A stretch of 64,000 nucleotides of DNA from contig JAFEMH010000977.1 of the NCBI GenBank assembly GCA_022495995.1, positions 114,501-178,500 on the forward strand, in the 5' to 3' direction. Below are positions 32,072 to 42,840 of this stretch, one piece after another (position 1 is the stretch's first letter; every line of letters starts with the position of its first letter). This DNA comes from Adenophora triphylla var. japonica (lineage: Eukaryota > Streptophyta > Magnoliopsida > Asterales > Campanulaceae). A program made the translations under genes and the position numbers. The notes under the pieces are model-generated. The model saw only the letters and a program-made list of their open reading frames with translations, ran no database searches and had not been told where the DNA came from.

Positions 32072-34478
32072 CTACTCCGAATCATCGAAATGTAAGTATC
32101 ACCATCGGCGAGCTACTATCGTCATCTGCAGCCTCCTCACCGTCTTCCCCATCAGCATCACCTTCCTCTTGGTCCGGCCGGCGACGGGCTCATGATAAAC
32201 AACGGGATCATCCCGGGAAGAGCTCATGCATAACGAGGAACGGGAAAGTCTCAAGCTCATGAGGATCTCGGGAAGACTCACTATCGAGAGATGGGAGGAT
32301 TAGGAGGACGACGAACAGTTTTGGTCCTAGGAAAATGAGTATCCTCGGCGGACAAATCGATGCGAGCCCTCTTCCTACCGGGCAAGCTAACGTGGAATCA
32401 CTGTCATCGAACTACTGGAACCTTGAGCTGCAAGTTTCTCCCTCGAGATATTGATTGCTCCTCATCAACCGATCAACCATGTCCATGGCCCCGGTATAGC
32501 GACGAGCAAAGCCCCGGTATACGTCGGCGATACCGATACAAGCAAATGAAAAAGAATCAAAAATCAGATCAAAACAAGGGAATGGAAGGATATTCACGGT
32601 TCAAAGTCACTTACAGATCGAGTCCCCTCGGAAGATGAAAATATGGAAAAACCTGCTTGGTGTCAAGAGTGGCCCGCCTCACGGCATCTCCATCCCGAAA
32701 ATCAACGAAAGGAGGTGGCGTAGGTGCATCCGTCACATGTCCAAGAGAAGGCCGGCGGCTTAAGCATCGAAGTATCGGGAGCATTAGGAATATCATGCCT
32801 CGGAGCAACTGCGGCGATCTCAACCTCGTAGCCACATAAGTGTCATAATCCGCATCGTCCTTCGTATAATTGAAGGCGAGGCTCTCCTTGGATCAAAGTG
32901 ACCACATTCCCCAACTTCGAGGAAACCACATCTCGGCGGGAGGATCATAGGGAACCACCGCCATACTACTGGACCGTGCGCCTACAAACCCTCTCACCCA
33001 AATATAATGCATCCCCAGACAAACCCACCAACAGGTTTGCGGCACTCGGTAAGATGAAGGGCATGATCCGAGATGGACTCAAAGATATCTATCAGCCCAA
33101 GGAAACAAAGTCAAACTCCCAGGGGACTCCTCGCAAACAAACCATGGTATCGGCTGAAGCAGTCATCCGTCCCTTAGAATCGGTGTACGAATCTTTTGCC
33201 TAGCTTCCTTCACCCGGCGTCTCATGGCAGGAAATGTGGTAGCCGGAAATGTCTCCCCTACTCTCCAAGCATAACACCCAATGACCTCATAAGCCCAAGC
33301 CTGAAAAGAAGGACAGAGCAGAGTCAAAAAGACAGAAAAGCAGTATTCAAATAAAGGAGGCAAACCAAGAAATACCTCAAATGCAAAGTGGCAGCAGTTG
33401 AAGGACTTAGCTTTTCCCCGACTAACATCATCAAAAGCCAAAAACAACTCAGCTAAACTCGCGCTCCCCCAAGACAATGATCCAACGGTGGCCCAATCTC
33501 TCAGAAGCTCCAATAAAGAAAGCAAAGCCGTGGACGTGGCATTGATAAACAACATATCCGAGAAGCCAACCCAAACAAACGCCCTGGCCAATCTCTCAGC
33601 CCTCAACCTGTCCTCATCAGTATCTGCCATCTCAGCGGGAAAACCAGTGCTCTGATCAACCATCTGGCCATGAAGATCTCCCAACTCATACCCATTCCCC
33701 TTCTTGTCCTGGGGAACAAAGCCGATCAGCTCCATAAAGTAAGCATCAGTAGGAGGCCGTGGGTCATCAATCGAACAGGCTCCTCCCGGATACAAAGGCT
33801 CGTCGGTGAAAGGCGGACCCGGTAATGACGGCAAAATCATATGGCGTGACGGTCGCCTCGCCCCAAGAGAAGTGAAAAGAGTGAGTAGTCTCCCACCAGA
33901 ACTCTCTGAAAGCCTTTACCAAGCCAATGCTCCTCTGTGTGCTGCCAATAGCTTTGGCCATCTCAAAGAACTGCCCCAACCCCGCAAAGATATACCGTAC
34001 CTTTTGGCGAGTGGACAAGCTCCCGACTACCCTAAGAAGAAATCCCACAATCTCGCCAACGACTGGAGAGCCCCGAGTACGCAAATCCTACAGGTAAACA
34101 CAGCAGGTATGAATATCTCAAATTTACTCGTCAAATCAATTTCAATTTCAAGCAAAACTAGGTTTTGTGCATACATTTTACAATTGCTAAAATAAAATCA
34201 GAGCATGCAATAAACTTCGAGTCCGAACAAAGAAAGGAAAAGAAAGAAAAATCAATCTTTTTTCGAAAAAAACTTAATTTCCTCAGTGCACCAAAAGCTA
34301 GGGTTACAATTATTACCTTCTTCTCCGGGCCCGAGGAATGTTCTTTCAAATGAGGGTAGAAATCTCCCCTAACAGTTTGAGGAACAAATGGTCTACGATT
34401 CCTCGTAGCATTCTTCCGCCGTGCGGCTAATTGGGCCTGGGTCGGGGCATTCTTGGTGGGTCGGCGCCTAGGAGGCAT
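32072..34478 (-). pseudogene. Element B antisense plant-mobile-domain (PMD) gene
   Basis: Start ATG at 34478 with a basic N-terminus (PPRRRPTKNAPTQ). Domain pieces in order: FFEMAKAIGSTQRSIGLVKA, then EFWWETTHSFHF and VTPYDFAVITG (34084-33767), then WATVGSLSWGSASLAELF and DDVSRGKAKSFNCC, and after a 75-base GT-AG intron (33301-33375) QAWAYEVIGCYAWRVGE. The tail ends DDSE at 32072. These words identify an aminotransferase-like plant mobile domain. Frames are broken in the N-terminal linker and in the C-terminal third. Such domains are found in plant transposons and in MAIL1-like nuclear proteins. Its role in the element is unknown. Confidence 0.7.
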
Positions 34479-34839
34479 TTTCGACGAATCAAGATTGGAA
34501 TCAAACCCTAGAATCAGTCGGCAATTGAAAATGAGTGAAATGGCGTGCTTTTCTCGCCAAGACCGTCCACCTCCCTCCAAACAATGTTGTTCGAAATGAG
34601 GACTGTTCACCCTTTTAAAAGACTGATCACTGGCTTTAAATGGTCGTGCGACACATCGTTCCCTCAAAGCCAAAATTCCCAAAATACCCCTGCACTCTAA
34701 TGATGTACAAATTTTGACCCCGCGTGGAGTTGTTGTTTCCCCCCGCAGGTACAATAATCAATTGAGTCTCGACGACTGGACCTCCGACCAAACTGGAGAA
34801 AAAAAGAACAAAGCAAAAAAGGCATGTGTATCCGTGACA

Positions 34840-35765
34840 GCCCCAAGAAGAGCTCAACAATACCAGCAGCCCCACAATCCCAAGAAAGAATAGCCTCTCA
34901 AGCAGAGCCAAACCAAGAAAAGCCTCTCAAGCAGAGCCAAACCAAGAAAAGCCTCTCTAGCGGAGCCCACAAAGAAAGAAAAGCCTCTCAAGCAGAGCCA
35001 AACCAAGAAAAGCCTCTCAAGCAGAGCCAAACCAAAAAAAAAAGCCTCTCAAGCAGAGCCAAACCAAGAAAAGCCTCTCAAGCGAGCCAAACCAAGAAAA
35101 GCCTCTCAGCGAGAGCCAAACCAAGAAAAAGCCTCTCAAGCAGAGCCAAACCCAAGAAAAGCCTCTCAAGCAGAGCCAAACCAAGAAAAGCCTCTCAAGC
35201 AGAGCCAAACCAAGAAAAGCCTCTCAAGCAGAGCCAAAACCAAGAAAAGCCTCTCAAGCAGAGCCAAACCAAGAAAAGCCTCTCCAGCGGAGCACACAAA
35301 GAAAAAAGCCTCTCTAGCGGAGCACACAAAGAAAAAAGCCTCTCAAGCAGAGCCAAACCAAGAAAAAAAGCCTCTCAAGCAGAGCCAAACCAAGAAAAGC
35401 CTCTCAAGCATAGCCAAACCAAAGGAAAAAGCCTCTCTAGCGGAGCCCACCAAGAAGAAAAGCCTCTCTAGCGGAGCACACAAAGAAGAAAAGCCTCTCA
35501 AGCAGAGCCAAACCAAAGGAAAAAGCCTCTCTAGCGGAGCCCACAAAGAAAAAAGCCTCTCTAGCGGAGCACACAAAGGAAAAAGCCTCTCTAGCGGAGC
35601 ACACCAAGAAGAAAAGTCTCTCTAGCGGAGCACACAAAGCAGAAAAGCCTCTCAAGCAGAGCCAAACCTTAAAAGCCTCTCAATGAGCCCACCAAGAAGA
35701 AAAGCCTCTCAAGCGTAGCCAAACCCAAGAAAAGCCTCTCAAGCGGAGCACAACAAATCACAGTA
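34840..35765 (+). repeat. Element B 3'-UTR minisatellite
   Basis: About 30 units of 27-30 bases based on AAGCCTCTCAAGCAGAGCCA, alternating with a variant AAGCCTCTCTAGCGGAGC. Each contains CTCT...AGAG or CTC...GAG arms with a short loop. A 215-residue open frame across it (Lys, Ser, Gln, Ala-rich) is only the translated repeat. Confidence 0.9.
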
Positions 35766-35831
35766 AGCACAAGAAAGGTATGAAGACACATCTCTACCCC
35801 TTTCTTGCTTGTAGTCAGTATTGGTAATTCC

Positions 35832-35875
35832 GAACTACGATTTGGCTTGATTCCCTTCTTAAAAGGGATACGTAG
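35832..35875 (+). promoter_or_regulatory. CTACG/CGTAG stem-loop motif, second copy in B
   Basis: Outer arms CTACG (35835-35839) and CGTAG (35871-35875). The inner stem is TCCCTT (35852-35857) with AAGGGA (35863-35868). It lies about 145 bases before the 3' LTR, matching the 3' copy in A. A further small hairpin CCTTT/AAAGG follows at 35879-35893. Confidence 0.65.
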
Positions 35876-36007
35876 GAATCCTTTCTCAGAAAGGTCCAGC
35901 CATAATTTTCCCCTTCTCACCCTTCTAGCCCTTCACCTTAACCCCAGCCGCTCATTGAGATTGGGTCTTATTTTATCGACAACCCCACTTTTTCCAAAAG
36001 TGACGTT

Positions 36008-36019
36008 GCCGAGGGGCTC
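36008..36019 (+). promoter_or_regulatory. Element B polypurine tract
   Basis: GCCGAGGGGCTC directly before the 3' LTR start. The same word is found before the 3' LTR of A. Confidence 0.8.
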
Positions 36020-37405
36020 TGTAAGTACGCCAATCCAATTCGCAACCTTTTCGATGCATTTTAATATAATAAAACTGCATTAAGGGGCGTTTTGGTAAAA
36101 TTCCCGGCCTATCCCGAGACTTCCGGAAACGTTCCATGAGTTTCCCGCGAAGGAAGTACCTTTTGGTACATCATTCATGCCAAAGGACCCCTTGGGAATA
36201 AAACCTGTTGGACCTTTTGGGTATTTTCCTAATGTTCCGTAAACCGGTTTTGGCGCCAAAAACGGTTGAGCCACCTTGTGTCACGCGACAGCTTGAGGCA
36301 TGGAAAGTGGACGCGTAAGGTCGTGCGACATACTAAGGCAGCCAACTGCAGCCTATAAATAAGACCCTCCCCCTCATTGAAATAGATCCGAATTCTAGCC
36401 TACTGTTACTCTGCCAAAATAGCATTGTGACGAACATCCCAAACACCAAACCTCTCTCTCTCCTACCTTTCCAACCCACTAATCCTTCTCATCCAAACCC
36501 AATTCTCTACCTACACCAATTGGAACCCTAGGATCAGAGCTGTGAGATCTACAACGAAGAATTGAAGGATTCTATATCTGACTAGATATAGAATTCGTGG
36601 AATCAACAAGGGTAACAATTCCCTAACCCTCTCTCTCTCTCTCTCATTTAATTCCTTGCAATTTTATAATTCTATTTTGTTTGGATTCAGTAATCAGATC
36701 CTAGCTATCTGAATTACTGAATCCCAATCGCAATCTCTCTGTTTAACTTGCATAGATTGTGTAATTGAGCTCATATTGATTGATTTGGTTGAATTTGGTG
36801 TTTGAGCCCCCAAGGGAGTGTGGATCTACCCATATCCACACTCCCTGGGTCGATTTGATGTTGATTATGTTTTTCGTTCATAATTCAGCTTGTTAATTAG
36901 ATCTGTATAGCTTCTGTTAATTTCTGAATTCATATTGTAAGGTTTCTGCGGAAGGCTCATATGTGTCACGCGACACCTTCGTCCCCAAGTGATCCTGTGT
37001 CACGCGACACATGTGGTCACTGGTACGATGTGTCATGCGACACATATGACCCATCTGCAGTGACTCTTTTCCTTTGTAATCTGTTCTAGTTTGTTTGTAT
37101 CAGGGATGTGGCCTCCCTAAATAATGGGCTCACAATATGTAATTTCTCGTTTCATAATTAATAAGATGCATTTTATCACATTTCGTTTATTATCGATATT
37201 TGCACACACTTTGGATTTACTTGGATGTGTTTGATTGAAAGACTCGTCTATGGACGAGGCGTGTTGGGTGAACTCTCGGTTCTTCCCAACACGTAACCTG
37301 ACCCCCGAACTCATGTTTTCTCTCTAAAACAAAGGTTTTCAATGTTTCCTCTTAAAACGGCGTGGCGACTCCTTTTCATATTTTTTTCGGGCGAGCGCAC
37401 ATTCA
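36020..37405 (+). repeat. Element B 3' LTR
   Basis: Copy of 25470-26842, 13 bases longer. It is nearly identical outside 36520-37110. Within that stretch, many CG of the 5' LTR correspond to CTG or CAG here (for example CTTCGTTA versus CTTCTGTTA, TTTCGAA versus TTTCTGAA). The GTGTCACGCGACAC palindromes are conserved. TGGCGACTCC is at 37363-37372. Confidence 0.95.
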
Positions 37406-38246
37406 CACGGCCATGCCAAACTCTCTGTTGCCAAAAAATTGCTTTAAGACCACTTGCACGACCGTGCATTGAAGCTGGAGCGGCCGTGCTGATTCATAGA
37501 AGGAAGAAAGAAATTATGTTAGGCCTTGCAAGGCCGTGCAAGTCATAACGCACGGCTGTGCATTTGCTGTTGCCAGATCCTAAAGGTGTCTTTTGGAAAA
37601 AGCTTTTTGAAAAGTCTCAACTCTTGGCTTTTATGCCTATAAATAAGCATTGTTAGGGCCAGTTTTAGATATCAGAAAACATCCAGAGATAGTTATAAAC
37701 ATACTCTAATTCATTTTGTAATTCCATAACATCAATTATTTCCATATTTTGAGAATTAATTTGGTGTTTTTGAGCCAAATTCTGAAGTTGAAGAGATAAA
37801 ATTATTGAAGATTATTCTTAGCCATTCCCTTCCTAAATCATTGTGAATAAGTATCTCTCATCCCTACTCTATTTATTTTCATGTCTTATTCATCTTTTAT
37901 TATCGCAATTGTCAATATGGTTTGTGAGTAACCCCCCAAATTCTTGGGGTTGGAAACTCAACCTCGTATGTTTATCTTTATGATCATGCTTCTCTTTTCA
38001 TCTTCATATTAAAAACAATTTTCATCATATCACTTTTAAAGCCTATAATTTGGATACATCCTTAGTTATATGATTCTAGTTAATCGAGAGAAGTACTTAG
38101 CCGTGAATCTCGATTAACAGAACCATATGAAGTAAACTAGGTACTATTAATCACGAGAGTAGATTAATGGCCTAGGGAGGATCCTTTAGTGGAAAGTACG
38201 TGGATTTAATATAAACTTAATGGATTCTTACTAATATATGGACCAT

Positions 38247-39814
38247 TGTTTAGTCGAAACCTAACGGTTTATTTTAAAATCCGCAAGTGCATGGGCTATT
38301 GAAATATAGCGGGTGCAAGTACGAGTCGATCCCACAAGGACAGGGTTTACTTTGGGATGAAATTGCTTTTACTACTAAAATAAAAGAGATTGGGAGAAAT
38401 AAAGATTGATTTAAGGAAAGAATGGAACATACGCAGAAAATATTTAAATAAAACTCTTATAAACGAAGCATTCTCGGGATTGGAAATCGTTTAACCAATT
38501 TATTCATCATATAGTCATGTCTTTTGAAATACAGATTTTCATAAAAATCAAGGATGGTACGTTAGGCTTACACTACTTCTCACGATCAAGTCAGTAGTGT
38601 TGTACCCTTCACTAATTATGCCCTATCTCTTTGAGATTTCCGTTTATGATATTTTCGTCTGTCACGAACGGGCATTCCGGCTTATCTCTAGATGACCATA
38701 ATTAGCAAGGATCCATTAAAGTTCACAAATCAACGTACTTTCCATTCAAGGAACATCCATAGGCCATTGAACTACTGTCGTGATCAATGAAACCTAGTTC
38801 CTTTATATGGTTCCGTCAATCGAGATTCTCCGCTAGGTACTTCTCTCGATTGGCTGAATCATACAAGTTGGACATCTCCAAAATGTAAGTCATTTTGAGA
38901 TTGATATAAAAAAATTGTTTAGATGAAGAGAATTGACAAGACTTTTATAAAAGAAGATGAATAAAAAGAATTTTGAGTTTCCAACCCCAAGAATATGGGG
39001 GATTACTCACTAGCCATTCTTAATATAAACATAAATGCATAAAATAAAGATAGAGATAGAAGAACTTATGAGTGAAAGAGAGAAAAGGCTGTGAATAACT
39101 TCGATCTTTTATTGCTTTTGATACTTCAAAGTACAACTCCAAGAACACAAGTTTGATCCTCGAAAAATCTATGAAGTAATTATTGCTAGAGTTTTGCTAT
39201 GTAATCTCAGGTATTCTTCTGTCAAATCTGATATATCAAGACTGATTACAAATGGCCAACTTATAATATGGAGGAGACTCTTCAAGGTGGTGCCATTAAA
39301 AGGTGCCTTTTAAATCTGCAGACACCATTTGCACGGCTGAGCTAAGAGATCTGCACGGCCGTGTCCTCTTGGCGCCAAATTTGGTTTGAATTGAGCAATT
39401 TTGCACGGCCGCTCCACTTGCAGCTGCACGACCGCTCTGGCCAGGATTGCTCGGCCACTCCATTTTGCAAGACTCGGCCACTCCAGGTTTTGGGGCCAAA
39501 ATTGGCCTGGAAAGGGGATTTTGCACGGTCGCTCCTATGCCTAGTGCACAGCCGCTCTAGCTGGATTTTAGCCTTTTTGCTTGATTTGGTCTTTCCCTTC
39601 CAAGGCTTCGACACTTGATTATTTCCAAAGCTTCCATTTGATCATAAATAGACTATAACACCTGTCTAAATGTACAATATATACCAAAAAGCGTAAAATC
39701 GAGGGATATAACAAAAGAAGCTAAAAATAAACTAAATGCAACCTAAATGATGCTAAAACTAAGAAAATGACTATGAAATAAAAGGATAAATGACTATATA
39801 ATAGTCACTTATCA
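38247..39814 (-). mobile_element. Solo LTR 2 (inverted copy of the solo LTR 1 family)
   Basis: Flanked by ACCAT at 38242-38246 and 39815-39819. On the minus strand it starts TGATAAGTGACT and ends CGACTAAACA, 1568 bases long. It has repeated GCACGG/GGCCGTG words at 39330-39560. It is inserted in solo LTR 1 in opposite orientation, so the pair makes a large inverted repeat. Confidence 0.92.
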
Positions 39815-40684
39815 ACCATCGAGAGATAGACAATAATTAGTAGAGAATACGAGTATTACTCGATTGATCGTGAGAAGTATTACATACATAATGTATCATC
39901 CTTGATTTTTTTATGAAACTTTTATTTAAAGCATGATTACTTGATGAATATATGTTGTTTGAGTTCCAATCCCGAGAATATCTTTATCTTATAAAGTTCA
40001 ATTAAAGTTAGAGTATTTTACCTTAATCTAAACATTCATAACAAAAACAATTTTCCCACAATCAACTTTATTTTATTATTACTTACATAAAGAAAATATT
40101 ATATATAGTAACCATGTACTCATGGGATTCGACCAGCATTTTCCACTTTCTGTACTACATACACACCAGGCACTTGCGGTATTAAAACAAGTCGTTCGTT
40201 TTGGCTTGACAAAGGACCAGTAGTAGGACAAGCAGCATTACTTCCTCTTCCCGTTATAGCTGCATAAATAAAGAATAGATCAATTTTGGCTAAGGCAAAA
40301 TGAAAGACGAGGACGGGGAAGGGTATCCCTCCCCGTCCTATTAACTAAAACCAAGGAGGGATTCTTACCTAGCAGAGGCCGCTCCAAGTGGTCAAACTTC
40401 ATATAGTAAAGGTTGATTAGGTTAATAATTTCTGATCAGCCATGGAACATCACGATGTTTGGGGAATCAACGCTAAGTCGATCAATCCTAAACCGACCAG
40501 GATAACCGACGCCAGTCCTAGGGCTTTGGTACCTCGTAAGAATTTCCCCAAACTCACTCATACTTAACATCATCCATGGCCCATCAAACCTTTGATAATT
40601 CCTAAGATTTTGAGTGTGGTAACAATACAAGGCTTTGGGAGTACTTCTCCACGTTCTTGCCATGGCTATGAATGAGGAAGGCAC

Positions 40685-41215
40685 AAGAAATTGCTCAATA
40701 ATAGCTTCAAGAAAGCACCAACAATGGCGCTTCTAGAAGAACCTACCAAGAACAGAAACTATAAACCCAGAAATGCGTGAAAAGAAGGAGTTCTGAGAAG
40801 AAAGTATACATGATTCGAAAAGTGTTGGATGGAAACACGAACAATCAAGCACAAAACCAAGTAATCGAAGACAAACTCAAGAACAAGCCTTGTGGAATAT
40901 CAACCTTATGGGTATCTCTCAAATGTAAACAGTGATAAAAGATTGCAAATGGAAAGGATTTTGGCTTATATACCCAGATCCAAACGGGTATAGGTCACAA
41001 AAGGGTAAAGGCGCCGCCCTCCTCTCCACAATTAATGTTCTAGCAGGTTCCCAATGAGAATGTCTAGTCATTGATATTCGTGCCCATCATTGTCCTAATA
41101 ATCGGTGGATAAATGATTAACGTCTCGTAATTCAAAAATCCCTTTGTATTCATTTAAGCCGAGGTCGAGCACCACTTCCTCCTCGAAAAAGCCGAGATAG
41201 GAAGTCGGGGGCCAC
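40685..41215 (+). other. Element D region upstream of the 3' LTR
   Basis: On the minus strand this is the 5' flank of the antisense gene, with a TATA-like word near 40975-40982. On the plus strand it ends with AAGTCGGGGGCCAC, the likely PPT (41202-41215), just before the LTR. Confidence 0.45.
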
Positions 41216-41944
41216 TAAACGGTTTAAACCGAGTACGAACATGAGTCATAAACCGGGTAAGGCCCAATGAATTTGGCCCAAAACATAATCCATACAAGTC
41301 TCAAATACGACATAGGGAGTGGGCTTCCCTACCTATGCTCGTCATGCCTACTCGTCATTACCTATTATGTCGACCTAGACATAGCAGAGCGAATATGCCG
41401 ACAAGGCACCCACAAATGCCGACCTAGGCACCTCCAAGGGCCAACCAAGGCTTCCTCAAATGACGACCTGAGCTTCCTCGGTCAGCACCAATACAAGGGG
41501 AAGGGGATTCCCTAACCTTGCTCCCCTCTTCCTCAACATTCATATATGTCGAGCAACATCATATGCCGATGAGCAAGCCTCCTAGGCATACGTATAGAAA
41601 ACTTATATAATCTGCTACAACAAGGATTGTGGGAGATTATAGTCCAACTAGGATTATAATTCTCCTCATACACAACTTCCTATCCAAGGATGAACTCTAT
41701 ATCCTACACCTATAAATACAAGTCATATTTCACACAATTTTGCTAACGCATCTTTTGACTCTCAACTCTTGTCAATTGATTTGCTCTCTATATCACACGA
41801 ATACTTACTCTCATGTCGGAGGGCCTCTGCCATTGAAGCCTCGACTCGGTTTACGTGTTTGCTCATCTTTTTCAGGCTATTCAAATATCCAGGATACAAA
41901 CAGCCACTAGATTTGTGCTGATCCAAACGTTTTTGGCATAATCA
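41216..41944 (+). repeat. Element D 3' LTR
   Basis: Ends GGCATAATCA. The left end is set by alignment to solo LTR 3, whose first base on the minus strand matches 41216. The expected TG start is TA here. TATAAATA is near 41710. Repeated GCCGACC and CTCGGCA words recall the hairpin array of D. Confidence 0.8.
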
Positions 41945-42094
41945 CCTTTGTTCCAAGTAAATGTTTGTTTTCGTTCTTGACAATAAAAATAGAGATTTAT
42001 CTAGAGAGGAAGAAATATAAATTGACGGATATGGTTTGTTTTCGATTCTATAAGTGCTTTAGATTGTCATACTACAAAGTAATGGCTTGAGGAT

Positions 42095-42840
42095 TGATTA
42101 TGCCAAAAACGTTCGAATCAGCCCAAATTAAGCGACAGGTTGTATCCTGTATGTTTGAATAGCATGAAAAAGATGAACTAACACGTAAACTAAGCCAAGG
42201 CTTAACCGGCGAAGGCCCTCCGGCGTGAGAATAAGTATTTGTGTGTTATAGAGAGAAATCAATTGACAAGAGTTGAGAGTCGAATTATGTGTTATCAAAA
42301 ATATGTGAATTATAACTTGTATTTATAAGTGTAGGATGTAGTATCCATCTTTGAATAGGTAATTGTGTGAGAGGAGGTTATAGTCCTAGTTGGATTATAA
42401 CTATCCACAATTCTTGTTTGAGTAGGATTAAGTAATAACATTCTTCACGTGTGCCTAGGAGGCACGCTCCTCGGCATGTGATGATTGGTCGGCATGAGTT
42501 TCGTTTTCTTGTCCTGGATGATGACCGAGGAGGGTGTCCTCGTCTTTTGTTGAAGCCTTTGTCGGCTTTGACGGATGCCTTGCTCGGCATACGAGGGGTG
42601 CATTTATCGACATTAGCAAATGTCTAGGTCGGCATACAAGAATTTTATGCCTTAGTCATTGTTCGCTCTTCTATGTATAGGTGGATATAGTGAGAAATGA
42701 CAAGTAGGCATGACGAGCATTGGTAGGGATGACCCACTCTCTATGTCGTATTTGAGACTTATATTGATTATATTTTGGGCCCAATTCATTAGGTCTTACC
42801 CGATTATGATCCACATTCGTATCTCGATTTATACTGTTCA
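42095..42840 (-). mobile_element. Solo LTR 3, related to the D LTR
   Basis: Flanked by AGGAT at 42090-42094 and 42841-42845. On the minus strand it starts TGAACAG and ends GGCATAATCA, 746 bases. It is inverted relative to the D 3' LTR 150 bases away. Confidence 0.92.

Larger units (their letters stand above)
25470..37405 (+). mobile_element. Element B: pol-less LTR retrotransposon with antisense gene
   Basis: LTRs at 25470-26842 and 36020-37405, flanked by CACGG at 25465-25469 and 37406-37410. The PBS is at 26844-26861 and the PPT at 36008-36019. The internal 9.2 kb holds gag remnants, hairpin blocks, a minus-strand plant-mobile-domain gene (32072-34478) and tandem repeats. No RT, RNase H or integrase motif is seen. 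It inserted into a GCACGG-type palindrome of solo LTR 1. The LTRs are mostly near identical, but one stretch (36520-37110) differs at many CG sites. Confidence 0.95.
25207..40211 (+). mobile_element. Solo LTR 1 (about 1.49 kb of its own), with two later insertions
   Basis: Starts TGATAAATGG and ends GGCTTGACA, flanked by AAGGA at 25202-25206 and 40212-40216. Its own parts are 25207-25469, 37411-38246 and 39820-40211. The gaps are element B with one duplication copy and solo LTR 2 with one duplication copy. It carries a TATAAATA box at 37638-37645 and repeated GCACGGCCGTGC-like words. No internal region is present, so it is the product of LTR-LTR recombination. The same family appears inverted at 38247-39814. 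Confidence 0.9.
22687..40684 (-). pseudogene. Element D antisense gene (putative plant transposon-type protein), split by solo LTR
   Basis: Minus-strand exons: 40684-40379 (STPKALYCYHTQNLRNYQRF, then LSMSEFGEILTRYQSPRT), a GT-AG intron at plus 40260-40378, then sequence entering the insertion point and continuing at 25201-24770 (YRLTYFPRVPIHTE, then LGLRLPPDPFICGFLEDMQ) and on to about 22,690. Bases 23091-23360 encode a long Lys/Glu/Ala coiled coil, and the C-terminus is acidic with a stop at 22687-22689. I recognise the middle part as the putative plant transposon protein type often annotated in Tat elements. Stops and frameshifts interrupt it, and the solo LTR with nested B separates its halves. 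Function unknown. Confidence 0.6.
16684..41944 (+). mobile_element. Element D: Ty3/gypsy (Tat-like) retrotransposon, 5' truncated, host of nested insertions
   Basis: Order on the plus strand: gag tail, protease, RT, RNase H, integrase, hairpin array, opposite-strand gene, 3' LTR (41216-41944). A solo LTR (25207-40211), itself containing element B and another solo LTR, interrupts the antisense gene. The 5' LTR and gag start are not in the window, probably displaced by insertion of C. Many stops in all domains show it is old. Its LTR matches the solo LTR at 42095-42840 in inverted orientation, which defines the LTR ends. Confidence 0.75.

Noticed and set aside
34824..35471. A 215-codon open frame rich in Lys, Ser, Gln and Ala
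   Set aside because: It is the translated minisatellite of element B. Frames on the other strand are equally open, and no domain is present.
25200..40220. A terminal inverted repeat DNA transposon bounded by TGATAA...TTATCA
   Set aside because: The inverted ends belong to two solo LTRs in opposite orientation, each with its own 5-base duplication.
41140..41949. CCTTT after the D LTR and CCCTT near 41142 as a target duplication
   Set aside because: They are not identical, and for an element whose 5' LTR is elsewhere the partner should not lie just upstream of the 3' LTR.
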